From the NCBI GenBank assembly GCA_948470475.1, contig OX419344.1:15257276-15321275 (forward strand): a stretch of 64,000 bases of DNA. The letters run 5' to 3'. This DNA comes from Galaxea fascicularis (Eukaryota > Cnidaria > Anthozoa > Scleractinia > Euphylliidae). The notes beneath the pieces were generated by a model that did no database searches, was not told where the DNA came from, and saw only the letters and a program-made list of their open reading frames with translations. This document shows, one piece after another, positions 45,920 to 60,800 of this stretch (within the stretch, counting starts at the first letter, position 1; the number at the start of each line of letters is the position of its first letter). Made by a program: the position numbers and the translations under genes.

Positions 45920-48900
45920 AAATGCCAATAGTTAGTGCTGTTAATCGTCCCAAATCCAAGTATTTAACCCTATTAATCATTGTGTGGATCCAAAAATGAC
46001 ATGTTTAGTTTTGCTGTGAGGCGATAGCAGCATTTACTCCACTGCAACACACGATTCACACTCGCGAGACATGTGTCACGCACGGAATACATTGTGACAA
46101 GAAAATTATGTAATTACGTGACTTAAACGTCCTTCGGTGTTAATCCCAAAAGCATCGCTTTGCTGTAACCTGTTTGGCACTAACAAATGTGCATTTTACA
46201 CGTAACTACTGAAACAGTTTGTATCTTTTACTTTGGTGAAATGGTGACGAACATAGCGTCATCGATCGCCTCGATACCTTTCGCAAGCCAAGAAAGTTGT
46301 ATCAGTTTTGCTATTGGGCATGCTTAAAATCAGTTTCTAGGCCAATAGTGTGTATTGCAGGCACTGTCAAGTACACGTTTCCACCACCTTCACAGCTTCC
46401 ATTCCCTTAGCGAGTGCTGAAAATGCAATCTTCAACTGCCTTTGTGCGTCAATTTAGCCCGTATTAATGATGCTACTCTCCATTGTTATTTTAACAGCAG
46501 AGAATCATGAAGGCAAATGCTTTCTAGGAGTCTCAAAAAATACGCATTGTTTCTCTAAATAAGACATAACTTCTTGTCTAATCAACTGGAGTTTTTAAGG
46601 ACCACATGTTGCAATAATCAACAGCAAAAGCAGCTTACTGGAGTGCGTGCGTCACACGTTTTCCACAACTTCACTGTTATACAATCTTGGACAAAACTAC
46701 TTGAGAAAACTGGCCTCTTCGCGCCCAAAAATTGTTCACGTAAACCTCTGGCTCAACAGTATTACTATAGTAACTTCCCCCTCCCCCTCCCCCTATTCAA
46801 TGTTGAATTTAGGAAGCCGCAATTCTTAGGCAAACGTTTAGGAGCCACAAACAACATTGAATTGGGGGAGGGGGGTGGTGAAACTCGGTTGTTAGCCTCT
46901 CACAAAAAGAGACTTTGGAGCTCAATTTTCTCAACAGTTTTGTCCAAGATTGTGTACGAGACCTTTTGGGAATTTCTTTTGTAGCGAACGAGTTCGAAGG
47001 ACTAAGGAGCTGATTTTAGTCACCCATCTGGGTCTGTTATAAAATGGAGCTGTGTTGGTTTAATATTTTTAATTCGTGGAAATATATTGATCCTAAAAGG
47101 AGATCCCCAAGTTCTGATGAAATTTCAGCAAATGGCGTGTGCCGGTCGGTATACGAGAAAAACGGCTATTTTGCAAAGCCAGATTTCTGTCACTTCTGGC
47201 ATGTGGTCCTTATGGTGGGCAAGGCATTAGGTCATTTGTGTTAATAAAGACAATACTGATAAATGTGAAACGTAACTAGTGAGTGTGCGATGGCATATTT
47301 TTCTCTCCAGTGGCCACATCCCGCGGGAACGGCCACTCCAAATCCCGGCAACACATGTTTCATTAAGCGGCTTTATTAGCAGATATCTAAGCATCCCATT
47401 CGGTATATGACGGTTAACTTAGCAAAAGACACATCATGAATCGATAAAACAACGATTAACAGACAATTTTAACGGTTAACAGCAGATGCTAAGCAAGACA
47501 ATAGACTATCACTTCTCTTTAGTGAAAAACCACTGTTAACCGTTGTTAATCGTTGAAATGCCAATAGTTAGTGCTGTTAATCGTCCCAAATCCAAGTATT
47601 TAACCCTATTAATCATTGTGTGGATCCAAAAATGACATGTTTAGTTTTGCTGTGAGGCGATAGCAGCATTTACTCCACTGCAACACACGATTCACACTCG
47701 CGAGACATGTGTCACGCACGGAATACATTGTGACAAGAAAATTATGTAATTACGTGACTTAAACGTCCTTCGGTGTTAATCCCAAAAGCATCGCTTTGCT
47801 GTAACCTGTTTGGCACTAACAAATGTGCATTTTACACGTAACTACTGAAACAGTTTGTATCTTTTACTTTGGTGAAATGGTGACGAACATAGCGTCATCG
47901 ATCGCCTCGATACCTTTCGCAAGCCAAGAAAGTTGTATCAGTTTTGCTATTGGGCATGCTTAAAATCAGTTTCTAGGCCAATAGTGTGTATTGCAGGCAC
48001 TGTCAAGTACACGTTTCCACCACCTTCACAGCTTCCATTCCCTTAGCGAGTGCTGAAAATGCAATCTTCAACTGCCTTTGTGCGTCAATTTAGCCCGTAT
48101 TAATGATGCTACTCTCCATTGTTATTTTAACAGCAGAGAATCATGAAGGCAAATGCTTTCTAGGAGTCTCAAAAAATACGCATTGTTTCTCTAAATAAGA
48201 CATAACTTCTTGTCTAATCAACTGGAGTTTTTAAGGACCACATGTTGCAATAATCAACAGCAAAAGCAGCTTACTGGAGTGCGTGCGTCACACGTTTTCC
48301 ACAACTTCACTGTTATACAATCTTGGACAAAACTACTTGAGAAAACTGGCCTCTTCGCGCCCAAAAATTGTTCACGTAAACCTCTGGCTCAACAGTATTA
48401 CTATAGTAACTTCCCCCTCCCCCTCCCCCTATTCAATGTTGAATTTAGGAAGCCGCAATTCTTAGGCAAACGTTTAGGAGCCACAAACAACATTGAATTG
48501 GGGGAGGGGGGTGGTGAAACTCGGTTGTTAGCCTCTCACAAAAAGAGACTTTGGAGCTCAATTTTCTCAACAGTTTTGTCCAAGATTGTGTACGAGACCT
48601 TTTGGGAATTTCTTTTGTAGCGAACGAGTTCGAAGGACTAAGGAGCTGATTTTAGTCACCCATCTGGGTCTGTTATAAAATGGAGCTGTGTTGGTTTAAT
48701 ATTTTTAATTCGTGGAAATATATTGATCCTAAAAGGAGATCCCCAAGTTCTGATGAAATTTCAGCAAATGGCGTGTGCCGGTCGGTATACGAGAAAAACG
48801 GCTATTTTGCAAAGCCAGATTTCTGTCACTTCTGGCATGTGGTCCTTATGGTGGGCAAGGCATTAGGTCATTTGTGTTAATAAAGACAATACTGATAAAT

Positions 48901-51900
48901 GTGAAACGTAACTAGTGAGTGTGCGATGGCATATTTTTCTCTCCAGTGGCCACATCCCGCGGGAACGGCCACTCCAAATCCCGGCAACACATGTTTCATT
49001 AAGCGGCTTTATTAGCAGATATCTAAGCATCCCATTCGGTATATGACGGTTAACTTAGCAAAAGACACATCATGAATCGATAAAACAACGATTAACAGAC
49101 AATTTTAACGGTTAACAGCAGATGCTAAGCAAGACAATAGACTATCACTTCTCTTTAGTGAAAAACCACTGTTAACCGTTGTTAATCGTTGAAATGCCAA
49201 TAGTTAGTGCTGTTAATCGTCCCAAATCCAAGTATTTAACCCTATTAATCATTGTGTGGATCCAAAAATGACATGTTTAGTTTTGCTGTGAGGCGATAGC
49301 AGCATTTACTCCACTGCAACACACGATTCACACTCGCGAGACATGTGTCACGCACGGAATACATTGTGACAAGAAAATTATGTAATTACGTGACTTAAAC
49401 GTCCTTCGGTGTTAATCCCAAAAGCATCGCTTTGCTGTAACCTGTTTGGCACTAACAAATGTGCATTTTACACGTAACTACTGAAACAGTTTGTATCTTT
49501 TACTTTGGTGAAATGGTGACGAACATAGCGTCATCGATCGCCTCGATACCTTTCGCAAGCCAAGAAAGTTGTATCAGTTTTGCTATTGGGCATGCTTAAA
49601 ATCAGTTTCTAGGCCAATAGTGTGTATTGCAGGCACTGTCAAGTACACGTTTCCACCACCTTCACAGCTTCCATTCCCTTAGCGAGTGCTGAAAATGCAA
49701 TCTTCAACTGCCTTTGTGCGTCAATTTAGCCCGTATTAATGATGCTACTCTCCATTGTTATTTTAACAGCAGAGAATCATGAAGGCAAATGCTTTCTAGG
49801 AGTCTCAAAAAATACGCATTGTTTCTCTAAATAAGACATAACTTCTTGTCTAATCAACTGGAGTTTTTAAGGACCACATGTTGCAATAATCAACAGCAAA
49901 AGCAGCTTACTGGAGTGCGTGCGTCACACGTTTTCCACAACTTCACTGTTATACAATCTTGGACAAAACTACTTGAGAAAACTGGCCTCTTCGCGCCCAA
50001 AAATTGTTCACGTAAACCTCTGGCTCAACAGTATTACTATAGTAACTTCCCCCTCCCCCTCCCCCTATTCAATGTTGAATTTAGGAAGCCGCAATTCTTA
50101 GGCAAACGTTTAGGAGCCACAAACAACATTGAATTGGGGGAGGGGGGTGGTGAAACTCGGTTGTTAGCCTCTCACAAAAAGAGACTTTGGAGCTCAATTT
50201 TCTCAACAGTTTTGTCCAAGATTGTGTACGAGACCTTTTGGGAATTTCTTTTGTAGCGAACGAGTTCGAAGGACTAAGGAGCTGATTTTAGTCACCCATC
50301 TGGGTCTGTTATAAAATGGAGCTGTGTTGGTTTAATATTTTTAATTCGTGGAAATATATTGATCCTAAAAGGAGATCCCCAAGTTCTGATGAAATTTCAG
50401 CAAATGGCGTGTGCCGGTCGGTATACGAGAAAAACGGCTATTTTGCAAAGCCAGATTTCTGTCACTTCTGGCATGTGGTCCTTATGGTGGGCAAGGCATT
50501 AGGTCATTTGTGTTAATAAAGACAATACTGATAAATGTGAAACGTAACTAGTGAGTGTGCGATGGCATATTTTTCTCTCCAGTGGCCACATCCCGCGGGA
50601 ACGGCCACTCCAAATCCCGGCAACACATGTTTCATTAAGCGGCTTTATTAGCAGATATCTAAGCATCCCATTCGGTATATGACGGTTAACTTAGCAAAAG
50701 ACACATCATGAATCGATAAAACAACGATTAACAGACAATTTTAACGGTTAACAGCAGATGCTAAGCAAGACAATAGACTATCACTTCTCTTTAGTGAAAA
50801 ACCACTGTTAACCGTTGTTAATCGTTGAAATGCCAATAGTTAGTGCTGTTAATCGTCCCAAATCCAAGTATTTAACCCTATTAATCATTGTGTGGATCCA
50901 AAAATGACATGTTTAGTTTTGCTGTGAGGCGATAGCAGCATTTACTCCACTGCAACACACGATTCACACTCGCGAGACATGTGTCACGCACGGAATACAT
51001 TGTGACAAGAAAATTATGTAATTACGTGACTTAAACGTCCTTCGGTGTTAATCCCAAAAGCATCGCTTTGCTGTAACCTGTTTGGCACTAACAAATGTGC
51101 ATTTTACACGTAACTACTGAAACAGTTTGTATCTTTTACTTTGGTGAAATGGTGACGAACATAGCGTCATCGATCGCCTCGATACCTTTCGCAAGCCAAG
51201 AAAGTTGTATCAGTTTTGCTATTGGGCATGCTTAAAATCAGTTTCTAGGCCAATAGTGTGTATTGCAGGCACTGTCAAGTACACGTTTCCACCACCTTCA
51301 CAGCTTCCATTCCCTTAGCGAGTGCTGAAAATGCAATCTTCAACTGCCTTTGTGCGTCAATTTAGCCCGTATTAATGATGCTACTCTCCATTGTTATTTT
51401 AACAGCAGAGAATCATGAAGGCAAATGCTTTCTAGGAGTCTCAAAAAATACGCATTGTTTCTCTAAATAAGACATAACTTCTTGTCTAATCAACTGGAGT
51501 TTTTAAGGACCACATGTTGCAATAATCAACAGCAAAAGCAGCTTACTGGAGTGCGTGCGTCACACGTTTTCCACAACTTCACTGTTATACAATCTTGGAC
51601 AAAACTACTTGAGAAAACTGGCCTCTTCGCGCCCAAAAATTGTTCACGTAAACCTCTGGCTCAACAGTATTACTATAGTAACTTCCCCCTCCCCCTCCCC
51701 CTATTCAATGTTGAATTTAGGAAGCCGCAATTCTTAGGCAAACGTTTAGGAGCCACAAACAACATTGAATTGGGGGAGGGGGGTGGTGAAACTCGGTTGT
51801 TAGCCTCTCACAAAAAGAGACTTTGGAGCTCAATTTTCTCAACAGTTTTGTCCAAGATTGTGTACGAGACCTTTTGGGAATTTCTTTTGTAGCGAACGAG

Positions 51901-54861
51901 TTCGAAGGACTAAGGAGCTGATTTTAGTCACCCATCTGGGTCTGTTATAAAATGGAGCTGTGTTGGTTTAATATTTTTAATTCGTGGAAATATATTGATC
52001 CTAAAAGGAGATCCCCAAGTTCTGATGAAATTTCAGCAAATGGCGTGTGCCGGTCGGTATACGAGAAAAACGGCTATTTTGCAAAGCCAGATTTCTGTCA
52101 CTTCTGGCATGTGGTCCTTATGGTGGGCAAGGCATTAGGTCATTTGTGTTAATAAAGACAATACTGATAAATGTGAAACGTAACTAGTGAGTGTGCGATG
52201 GCATATTTTTCTCTCCAGTGGCCACATCCCGCGGGAACGGCCACTCCAAATCCCGGCAACACATGTTTCATTAAGCGGCTTTATTAGCAGATATCTAAGC
52301 ATCCCATTCGGTATATGACGGTTAACTTAGCAAAAGACACATCATGAATCGATAAAACAACGATTAACAGACAATTTTAACGGTTAACAGCAGATGCTAA
52401 GCAAGACAATAGACTATCACTTCTCTTTAGTGAAAAACCACTGTTAACCGTTGTTAATCGTTGAAATGCCAATAGTTAGTGCTGTTAATCGTCCCAAATC
52501 CAAGTATTTAACCCTATTAATCATTGTGTGGATCCAAAAATGACATGTTTAGTTTTGCTGTGAGGCGATAGCAGCATTTACTCCACTGCAACACACGATT
52601 CACACTCGCGAGACATGTGTCACGCACGGAATACATTGTGACAAGAAAATTATGTAATTACGTGACTTAAACGTCCTTCGGTGTTAATCCCAAAAGCATC
52701 GCTTTGCTGTAACCTGTTTGGCACTAACAAATGTGCATTTTACACGTAACTACTGAAACAGTTTGTATCTTTTACTTTGGTGAAATGGTGACGAACATAG
52801 CGTCATCGATCGCCTCGATACCTTTCGCAAGCCAAGAAAGTTGTATCAGTTTTGCTATTGGGCATGCTTAAAATCAGTTTCTAGGCCAATAGTGTGTATT
52901 GCAGGCACTGTCAAGTACACGTTTCCACCACCTTCACAGCTTCCATTCCCTTAGCGAGTGCTGAAAATGCAATCTTCAACTGCCTTTGTGCGTCAATTTA
53001 GCCCGTATTAATGATGCTACTCTCCATTGTTATTTTAACAGCAGAGAATCATGAAGGCAAATGCTTTCTAGGAGTCTCAAAAAATACGCATTGTTTCTCT
53101 AAATAAGACATAACTTCTTGTCTAATCAACTGGAGTTTTTAAGGACCACATGTTGCAATAATCAACAGCAAAAGCAGCTTACTGGAGTGCGTGCGTCACA
53201 CGTTTTCCACAACTTCACTGTTATACAATCTTGGACAAAACTACTTGAGAAAACTGGCCTCTTCGCGCCCAAAAATTGTTCACGTAAACCTCTGGCTCAA
53301 CAGTATTACTATAGTAACTTCCCCCTCCCCCTCCCCCTATTCAATGTTGAATTTAGGAAGCCGCAATTCTTAGGCAAACGTTTAGGAGCCACAAACAACA
53401 TTGAATTGGGGGAGGGGGGTGGTGAAACTCGGTTGTTAGCCTCTCACAAAAAGAGACTTTGGAGCTCAATTTTCTCAACAGTTTTGTCCAAGATTGTGTA
53501 CGAGACCTTTTGGGAATTTCTTTTGTAGCGAACGAGTTCGAAGGACTAAGGAGCTGATTTTAGTCACCCATCTGGGTCTGTTATAAAATGGAGCTGTGTT
53601 GGTTTAATATTTTTAATTCGTGGAAATATATTGATCCTAAAAGGAGATCCCCAAGTTCTGATGAAATTTCAGCAAATGGCGTGTGCCGGTCGGTATACGA
53701 GAAAAACGGCTATTTTGCAAAGCCAGATTTCTGTCACTTCTGGCATGTGGTCCTTATGGTGGGCAAGGCATTAGGTCATTTGTGTTAATAAAGACAATAC
53801 TGATAAATGTGAAACGTAACTAGTGAGTGTGCGATGGCATATTTTTCTCTCCAGTGGCCACATCCCGCGGGAACGGCCACTCCAAATCCCGGCAACACAT
53901 GTTTCATTAAGCGGCTTTATTAGCAGATATCTAAGCATCCCATTCGGTATATGACGGTTAACTTAGCAAAAGACACATCATGAATCGATAAAACAACGAT
54001 TAACAGACAATTTTAACGGTTAACAGCAGATGCTAAGCAAGACAATAGACTATCACTTCTCTTTAGTGAAAAACCACTGTTAACCGTTGTTAATCGTTGA
54101 AATGCCAATCGTTAGTGCTGTTAATCGTCCCAAATCCAAGTATTTAACCCTATTAATCATTGTGTGGATCCAAAAATGACATGTTTAGTTTTGCTGTGAG
54201 GCGATAGCAGCATTTACTCCACTGCAACACACGATTCACACTCGCGAGACATGTGTCACGCACGGAATACATTGTGACAAGAAAATTATGTAATTACGTG
54301 ACTTAAACGTCCTTCGGTGTTAATCCCAAAAGCATCGCTTTGCTGTAACCTGTTTGGCACTAACAAATGTGCATTTTACACGTAACTACTGAAACAGTTT
54401 GTATCTTTTACTTTGGTGAAATGGTGACGAACATAGCGTCATCGATCGCCTCGATACCTTTCGCAAGCCAAGAAAGTTGTATCAGTTTTGCTATTGGGCA
54501 TGCTTAAAATCAGTTTCTAGGCCAATAGTGTGTATTGCAGGCACTGTCAAGTACACGTTTCCACCACCTTCACAGCTTCCATTCCCTTAGCGAGTGCTGA
54601 AAATGCAATCTTCAACTGCCTTTTTGCGTCAATTTAGCCCGTATTAATGATGCTACTCTCCATTGTTATTTTAACAGCAGAGAATCATGAAGGCAAATGC
54701 TTTCTAGGAGTCTCAAAAAATACGCATTGTTTCTCTAAATAAGACATAACTTCTTGTCTAATCAACTGGAGTTTTTAAGGACCACATGTTGCAATAATCA
54801 ACAGCAAAAGCAGCTTACTGGAGTGCGTGCGTCACACGTTTTCCACAACTTCACTGTTATA

Positions 54862-54864
54862 CAG
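54862..54864. other. CAG scar at an empty TIR-element site
   Basis: Where the 271-bp element would lie, the sequence reads TTATA-CAG-TGTAC. Identical scars lie at 57,866-57,868, 59,234-59,236 and 62,238-62,240. A 3-bp remnant of the element ends is what Tc1/mariner-type excision leaves. Confidence 0.75.
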
Positions 54865-57800
54865 TGTACGAGACCTTTTGGGAATTTCTTTTGTAGCGAA
54901 CGAGTTCGAAGGACTAAGGAGCTGATTTTAGTCACCCATCTGGGTCTGTTATAAAATGGAGCTGTGTTGGTTTAATATTTTTAATTCGTGGAAATATATT
55001 GATCCTAAAAGGAGATCCCCAAGTTCTGATGAAATTTCAGCAAATGGCGTGTGCCGGTCGGTATACGAGAAAAACGGCTATTTTGCAAAGCCAGATTTCT
55101 GTCACTTCTGGCATGTGGTCCTTATGGTGGGCAAGGCATTAGGTCATTTGTGTTAATAAAGACAATACTGATAAATGTGAAACGTAACTAGTGAGTGTGC
55201 GATGGCATATTTTTCTCTCCAGTGGCCACATCCCGCGGGAACGGCCACTCCAAATCCCGGCAACACATGTTTCATTAAGCGGCTTTATTAGCAGATATCT
55301 AAGCATCCCATTCGGTATATGACGGTTAACTTAGCAAAAGACACATCATGAATCGATAAAACAACGATTAACAGACAATTTTAACGGTTAACAGCAGATG
55401 CTAAGCAAGACAATAGACTATCACTTCTCTTTAGTGAAAAACCACTGTTAACCGTTGTTAATCGTTGAAATGCCAATAGTTAGTGCTGTTAATCGTCCCA
55501 AATCCAAGTATTTAACCCTATTAATCATTGTGTGGATCCAAAAATGACATGTTTAGTTTTGCTGTGAGGCGATAGCAGCATTTACTCCACTGCAACACAC
55601 GATTCACACTCGCGAGACATGTGTCACGCACGGAATACATTGTGACAAGAAAATTATGTAATTACGTGACTTAAATGTCCTTCGGTGTTAATCCCAAAAG
55701 CATCGCTTTGCTGTAACCTGTTTGGCACTAACAAATGTGCATTTTACACGTAACTACTGAAACAGTTTGTATCTTTTACTTTGGTGAAATGGTGACGAAC
55801 ATAGCGTCATCGATCGCCTCGATACCTTTCGCAAGCCAAGAAAGTTGTATCAGTTTTGCTATTGGGCATGCTTAAAATCAGTTTCTAGGCCAATAGTGTG
55901 TATTGCAGGCACTGTCAAGTACACGTTTCCACCACCTTCACAGCTTCCATTCCCTTAGCGAGTGCTGAAAATGCAATCTTCAACTGCCTTTGTGCGTCAA
56001 TTTAGCCCGTATTAATGATGCTACTCTCCATTGTTATTTTAACAGCAGAGAATCATGAAGGCAAATGCTTTCTAGGAGTCTCAAAAAATACGCATTGTTT
56101 CTCTAAATAAGACATAACTTCTTGTCTAATCAACTGGAGTTTTTAAGGACCACATGTTGCAATAATCAACAGCAAAAGCAGCTTACTGGAGTGCGTGCGT
56201 CACACGTTTTCCACAACTTCACTGTTATACAATCTTGGACAAAACTACTTGAGAAAACTGGCCTCTTCGCGCCCAAAAATTGTTCACGTAAACCTCTGGC
56301 TCAACAGTATTACTATAGTAACTTCCCCCTCCCCCTCCCCCTATTCAATGTTGAATTTAGGAAGCCGCAATTCTTAGGCAAACGTTTAGGAGCCACAAAC
56401 AACATTGAATTGGGGGAGGGGGGTGGTGAAACTCGGTTGTTAGCCTCTCACAAAAAGAGACTTTGGAGCTCAATTTTCTCAACAGTTTTGTCCAAGATTG
56501 TGTACGAGACCTTTTGGGAATTTCTTTTGTAGCGAACGAGTTCGAAGGACTAAGGAGCTGATTTTAGTCACCCATCTGGGTCTGTTATAAAATGGAGCTG
56601 TGTTGGTTTAATATTTTTAATTCGTGGAAATATATTGATCCTAAAAGGAGATCCCCAAGTTCTGATGAAATTTCAGCAAATGGCGTGTGCCGGTCGGTAT
56701 ACGAGAAAAACGGCTATTTTGCAAAGCCAGATTTCTGTCACTTCTGGCATGTGGTCCTTATGGTGGGCAAGGCATTAGGTCATTTGTGTTAATAAAGACA
56801 ATACTGATAAATGTGAAACGTAACTAGTGAGTGTGCGATGGCATATTTTTCTCTCCAGTGGCCACATCCCGCGGGAACGGCCACTCCAAATCCCGGCAAC
56901 ACATGTTTCATTAAGCGGCTTTATTAGCAGATATCTAAGCATCCCATTCGGTATATGACGGTTAACTTAGCAAAAGACACATCATGAATCGATAAAACAA
57001 CGATTAACAGACAATTTTAACGGTTAACAGCAGATGCTAAGCAAGACAATAGACTATCACTTCTCTTTAGTGAAAAACCACTGTTAACCGTTGTTAATCG
57101 TTGAAATGCCAATCGTTAGTGCTGTTAATCGTCCCAAATCCAAGTATTTAACCCTATTAATCATTGTGTGGATCCAAAAATGACATGTTTAGTTTTGCTG
57201 TGAGGCGATAGCAGCATTTACTCCACTGCAACACACGATTCACACTCGCGAGACATGTGTCACGCACGGAATACATTGTGACAAGAAAATTATGTAATTA
57301 CGTGACTTAAACGTCCTTCGGTGTTAATCCCAAAAGCATCGCTTTGCTGTAACCTGTTTGGCACTAACAAATGTGCATTTTACACGTAACTACTGAAACA
57401 GTTTGTATCTTTTACTTTGGTGAAATGGTGACGAACATAGCGTCATCGATCGCCTCGATACCTTTCGCAAGCCAAGAAAGTTGTATCAGTTTTGCTATTG
57501 GGCATGCTTAAAATCAGTTTCTAGGCCAATAGTGTGTATTGCAGGCACTGTCAAGTACACGTTTCCACCACCTTCACAGCTTCCATTCCCTTAGCGAGTG
57601 CTGAAAATGCAATCTTCAACTGCCTTTTTGCGTCAATTTAGCCCGTATTAATGATGCTACTCTCCATTGTTATTTTAACAGCAGAGAATCATGAAGGCAA
57701 ATGCTTTCTAGGAGTCTCAAAAAATACGCATTGTTTCTCTAAATAAGACATAACTTCTTGTCTAATCAACTGGAGTTTTTAAGGACCACATGTTGCAATA

Positions 57801-60800
57801 ATCAACAGCAAAAGCAGCTTACTGGAGTGCGTGCGTCACACGTTTTCCACAACTTCACTGTTATACAGTGTACGAGACCTTTTGGGAATTTCTTTTGTAG
57901 CGAACGAGTTCGAAGGACTAAGGAGCTGATTTTAGTCACCCATCTGGGTCTGTTATAAAATGGAGCTGTGTTGGTTTAATATTTTTAATTCGTGGAAATA
58001 TATTGATCCTAAAAGGAGATCCCCAAGTTCTGATGAAATTTCAGCAAATGGCGTGTGCCGGTCGGTATACGAGAAAAACGGCTATTTTGCAAAGCCAGAT
58101 TTCTGTCACTTCTGGCATGTGGTCCTTATGGTGGGCAAGGCATTAGGTCATTTGTGTTAATAAAGACAATACTGATAAATGTGAAACGTAACTAGTGAGT
58201 GTGCGATGGCATATTTTTCTCTCCAGTGGCCACATCCCGCGGGAACGGCCACTCCAAATCCCGGCAACACATGTTTCATTAAGCGGCTTTATTAGCAGAT
58301 ATCTAAGCATCCCATTCGGTATATGACGGTTAACTTAGCAAAAGACACATCATGAATCGATAAAACAACGATTAACAGACAATTTTAACGGTTAACAGCA
58401 GATGCTAAGCAAGACAATAGACTATCACTTCTCTTTAGTGAAAAACCACTGTTAACCGTTGTTAATCGTTGAAATGCCAATCGTTAGTGCTGTTAATCGT
58501 CCCAAATCCAAGTATTTAACCCTATTAATCATTGTGTGGATCCAAAAATGACATGTTTAGTTTTGCTGTGAGGCGATAGCAGCATTTACTCCACTGCAAC
58601 ACACGATTCACACTCGCGAGACATGTGTCACGCACGGAATACATTGTGACAAGAAAATTATGTAATTACGTGACTTAAACGTCCTTCGGTGTTAATCCCA
58701 AAAGCATCGCTTTGCTGTAACCTGTTTGGCACTAACAAATGTGCATTTTACACGTAACTACTGAAACAGTTTGTATCTTTTACTTTGGTGAAATGGTGAC
58801 GAACATAGCGTCATCGATCGCCTCGATACCTTTCGCAAGCCAAGAAAGTTGTATCAGTTTTGCTATTGGGCATGCTTAAAATCAGTTTCTAGGCCAATAG
58901 TGTGTATTGCAGGCACTGTCAAGTACACGTTTCCACCACCTTCACAGCTTCCATTCCCTTAGCGAGTGCTGAAAATGCAATCTTCAACTGCCTTTTTGCG
59001 TCAATTTAGCCCGTATTAATGATGCTACTCTCCATTGTTATTTTAACAGCAGAGAATCATGAAGGCAAATGCTTTCTAGGAGTCTCAAAAAATACGCATT
59101 GTTTCTCTAAATAAGACATAACTTCTTGTCTAATCAACTGGAGTTTTTAAGGACCACATGTTGCAATAATCAACAGCAAAAGCAGCTTACTGGAGTGCGT
59201 GCGTCACACGTTTTCCACAACTTCACTGTTATACAGTGTACGAGACCTTTTGGGAATTTCTTTTGTAGCGAACGAGTTCGAAGGACTAAGGAGCTGATTT
59301 TAGTCACCCATCTGGGTCTGTTATAAAATGGAGCTGTGTTGGTTTAATATTTTTAATTCGTGGAAATATATTGATCCTAAAAGGAGATCCCCAAGTTCTG
59401 ATGAAATTTCAGCAAATGGCGTGTGCCGGTCGGTATACGAGAAAAACGGCTATTTTGCAAAGCCAGATTTCTGTCACTTCTGGCATGTGGTCCTTATGGT
59501 GGGCAAGGCATTAGGTCATTTGTGTTAATAAAGACAATACTGATAAATGTGAAACGTAACTAGTGAGTGTGCGATGGCATATTTTTCTCTCCAGTGGCCA
59601 CATCCCGCGGGAACGGCCACTCCAAATCCCGGCAACACATGTTTCATTAAGCGGCTTTATTAGCAGATATCTAAGCATCCCATTCGGTATATGACGGTTA
59701 ACTTAGCAAAAGACACATCATGAATCGATAAAACAACGATTAACAGACAATTTTAACGGTTAACAGCAGATGCTAAGCAAGACAATAGACTATCACTTCT
59801 CTTTAGTGAAAAACCACTGTTAACCGTTGTTAATCGTTGAAATGCCAATAGTTAGTGCTGTTAATCGTCCCAAATCCAAGTATTTAACCCTATTAATCAT
59901 TGTGTGGATCCAAAAATGACATGTTTAGTTTTGCTGTGAGGCGATAGCAGCATTTACTCCACTGCAACACACGATTCACACTCGCGAGACATGTGTCACG
60001 CACGGAATACATTGTGACAAGAAAATTATGTAATTACGTGACTTAAATGTCCTTCGGTGTTAATCCCAAAAGCATCGCTTTGCTGTAACCTGTTTGGCAC
60101 TAACAAATGTGCATTTTACACGTAACTACTGAAACAGTTTGTATCTTTTACTTTGGTGAAATGGTGACGAACATAGCGTCATCGATCGCCTCGATACCTT
60201 TCGCAAGCCAAGAAAGTTGTATCAGTTTTGCTATTGGGCATGCTTAAAATCAGTTTCTAGGCCAATAGTGTGTATTGCAGGCACTGTCAAGTACACGTTT
60301 CCACCACCTTCACAGCTTCCATTCCCTTAGCGAGTGCTGAAAATGCAATCTTCAACTGCCTTTGTGCGTCAATTTAGCCCGTATTAATGATGCTACTCTC
60401 CATTGTTATTTTAACAGCAGAGAATCATGAAGGCAAATGCTTTCTAGGAGTCTCAAAAAATACGCATTGTTTCTCTAAATAAGACATAACTTCTTGTCTA
60501 ATCAACTGGAGTTTTTAAGGACCACATGTTGCAATAATCAACAGCAAAAGCAGCTTACTGGAGTGCGTGCGTCACACGTTTTCCACAACTTCACTGTTAT
60601 ACAATCTTGGACAAAACTACTTGAGAAAACTGGCCTCTTCGCGCCCAAAAATTGTTCACGTAAACCTCTGGCTCAACAGTATTACTATAGTAACTTCCCC
60701 CTCCCCCTCCCCCTATTCAATGTTGAATTTAGGAAGCCGCAATTCTTAGGCAAACGTTTAGGAGCCACAAACAACATTGAATTGGGGGAGGGGGGTGGTG

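Larger units (their letters stand above)
45317..46681 (+). repeat. X unit, first copy (type L1)
   Basis: 1,365 bp without a recognised gene. Contains a 66-codon ATG frame (45,408-45,608) preceded by TTATAAA, a GC-rich palindrome (45,673-45,701) and a GTTAAC-rich hairpin (45,814-45,919). Three unit types exist. L1 (units 1-5). S (units 6, 8, 9, 11) has CAATCG for CAATAG and TTTTTGCG for TTTGTGCG and is followed by a CAG scar. L2 (units 7, 10, 12) has TTAAATGTCC for TTAAACGTCC. Confidence 0.9.

Noticed and set aside
46574..46984. 136-codon frame spanning X and the TIR element in long units
   Set aside because: It starts with TTG rather than ATG, runs through the palindromic element, and is truncated differently in short units. 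It is a by-product of the repeat.
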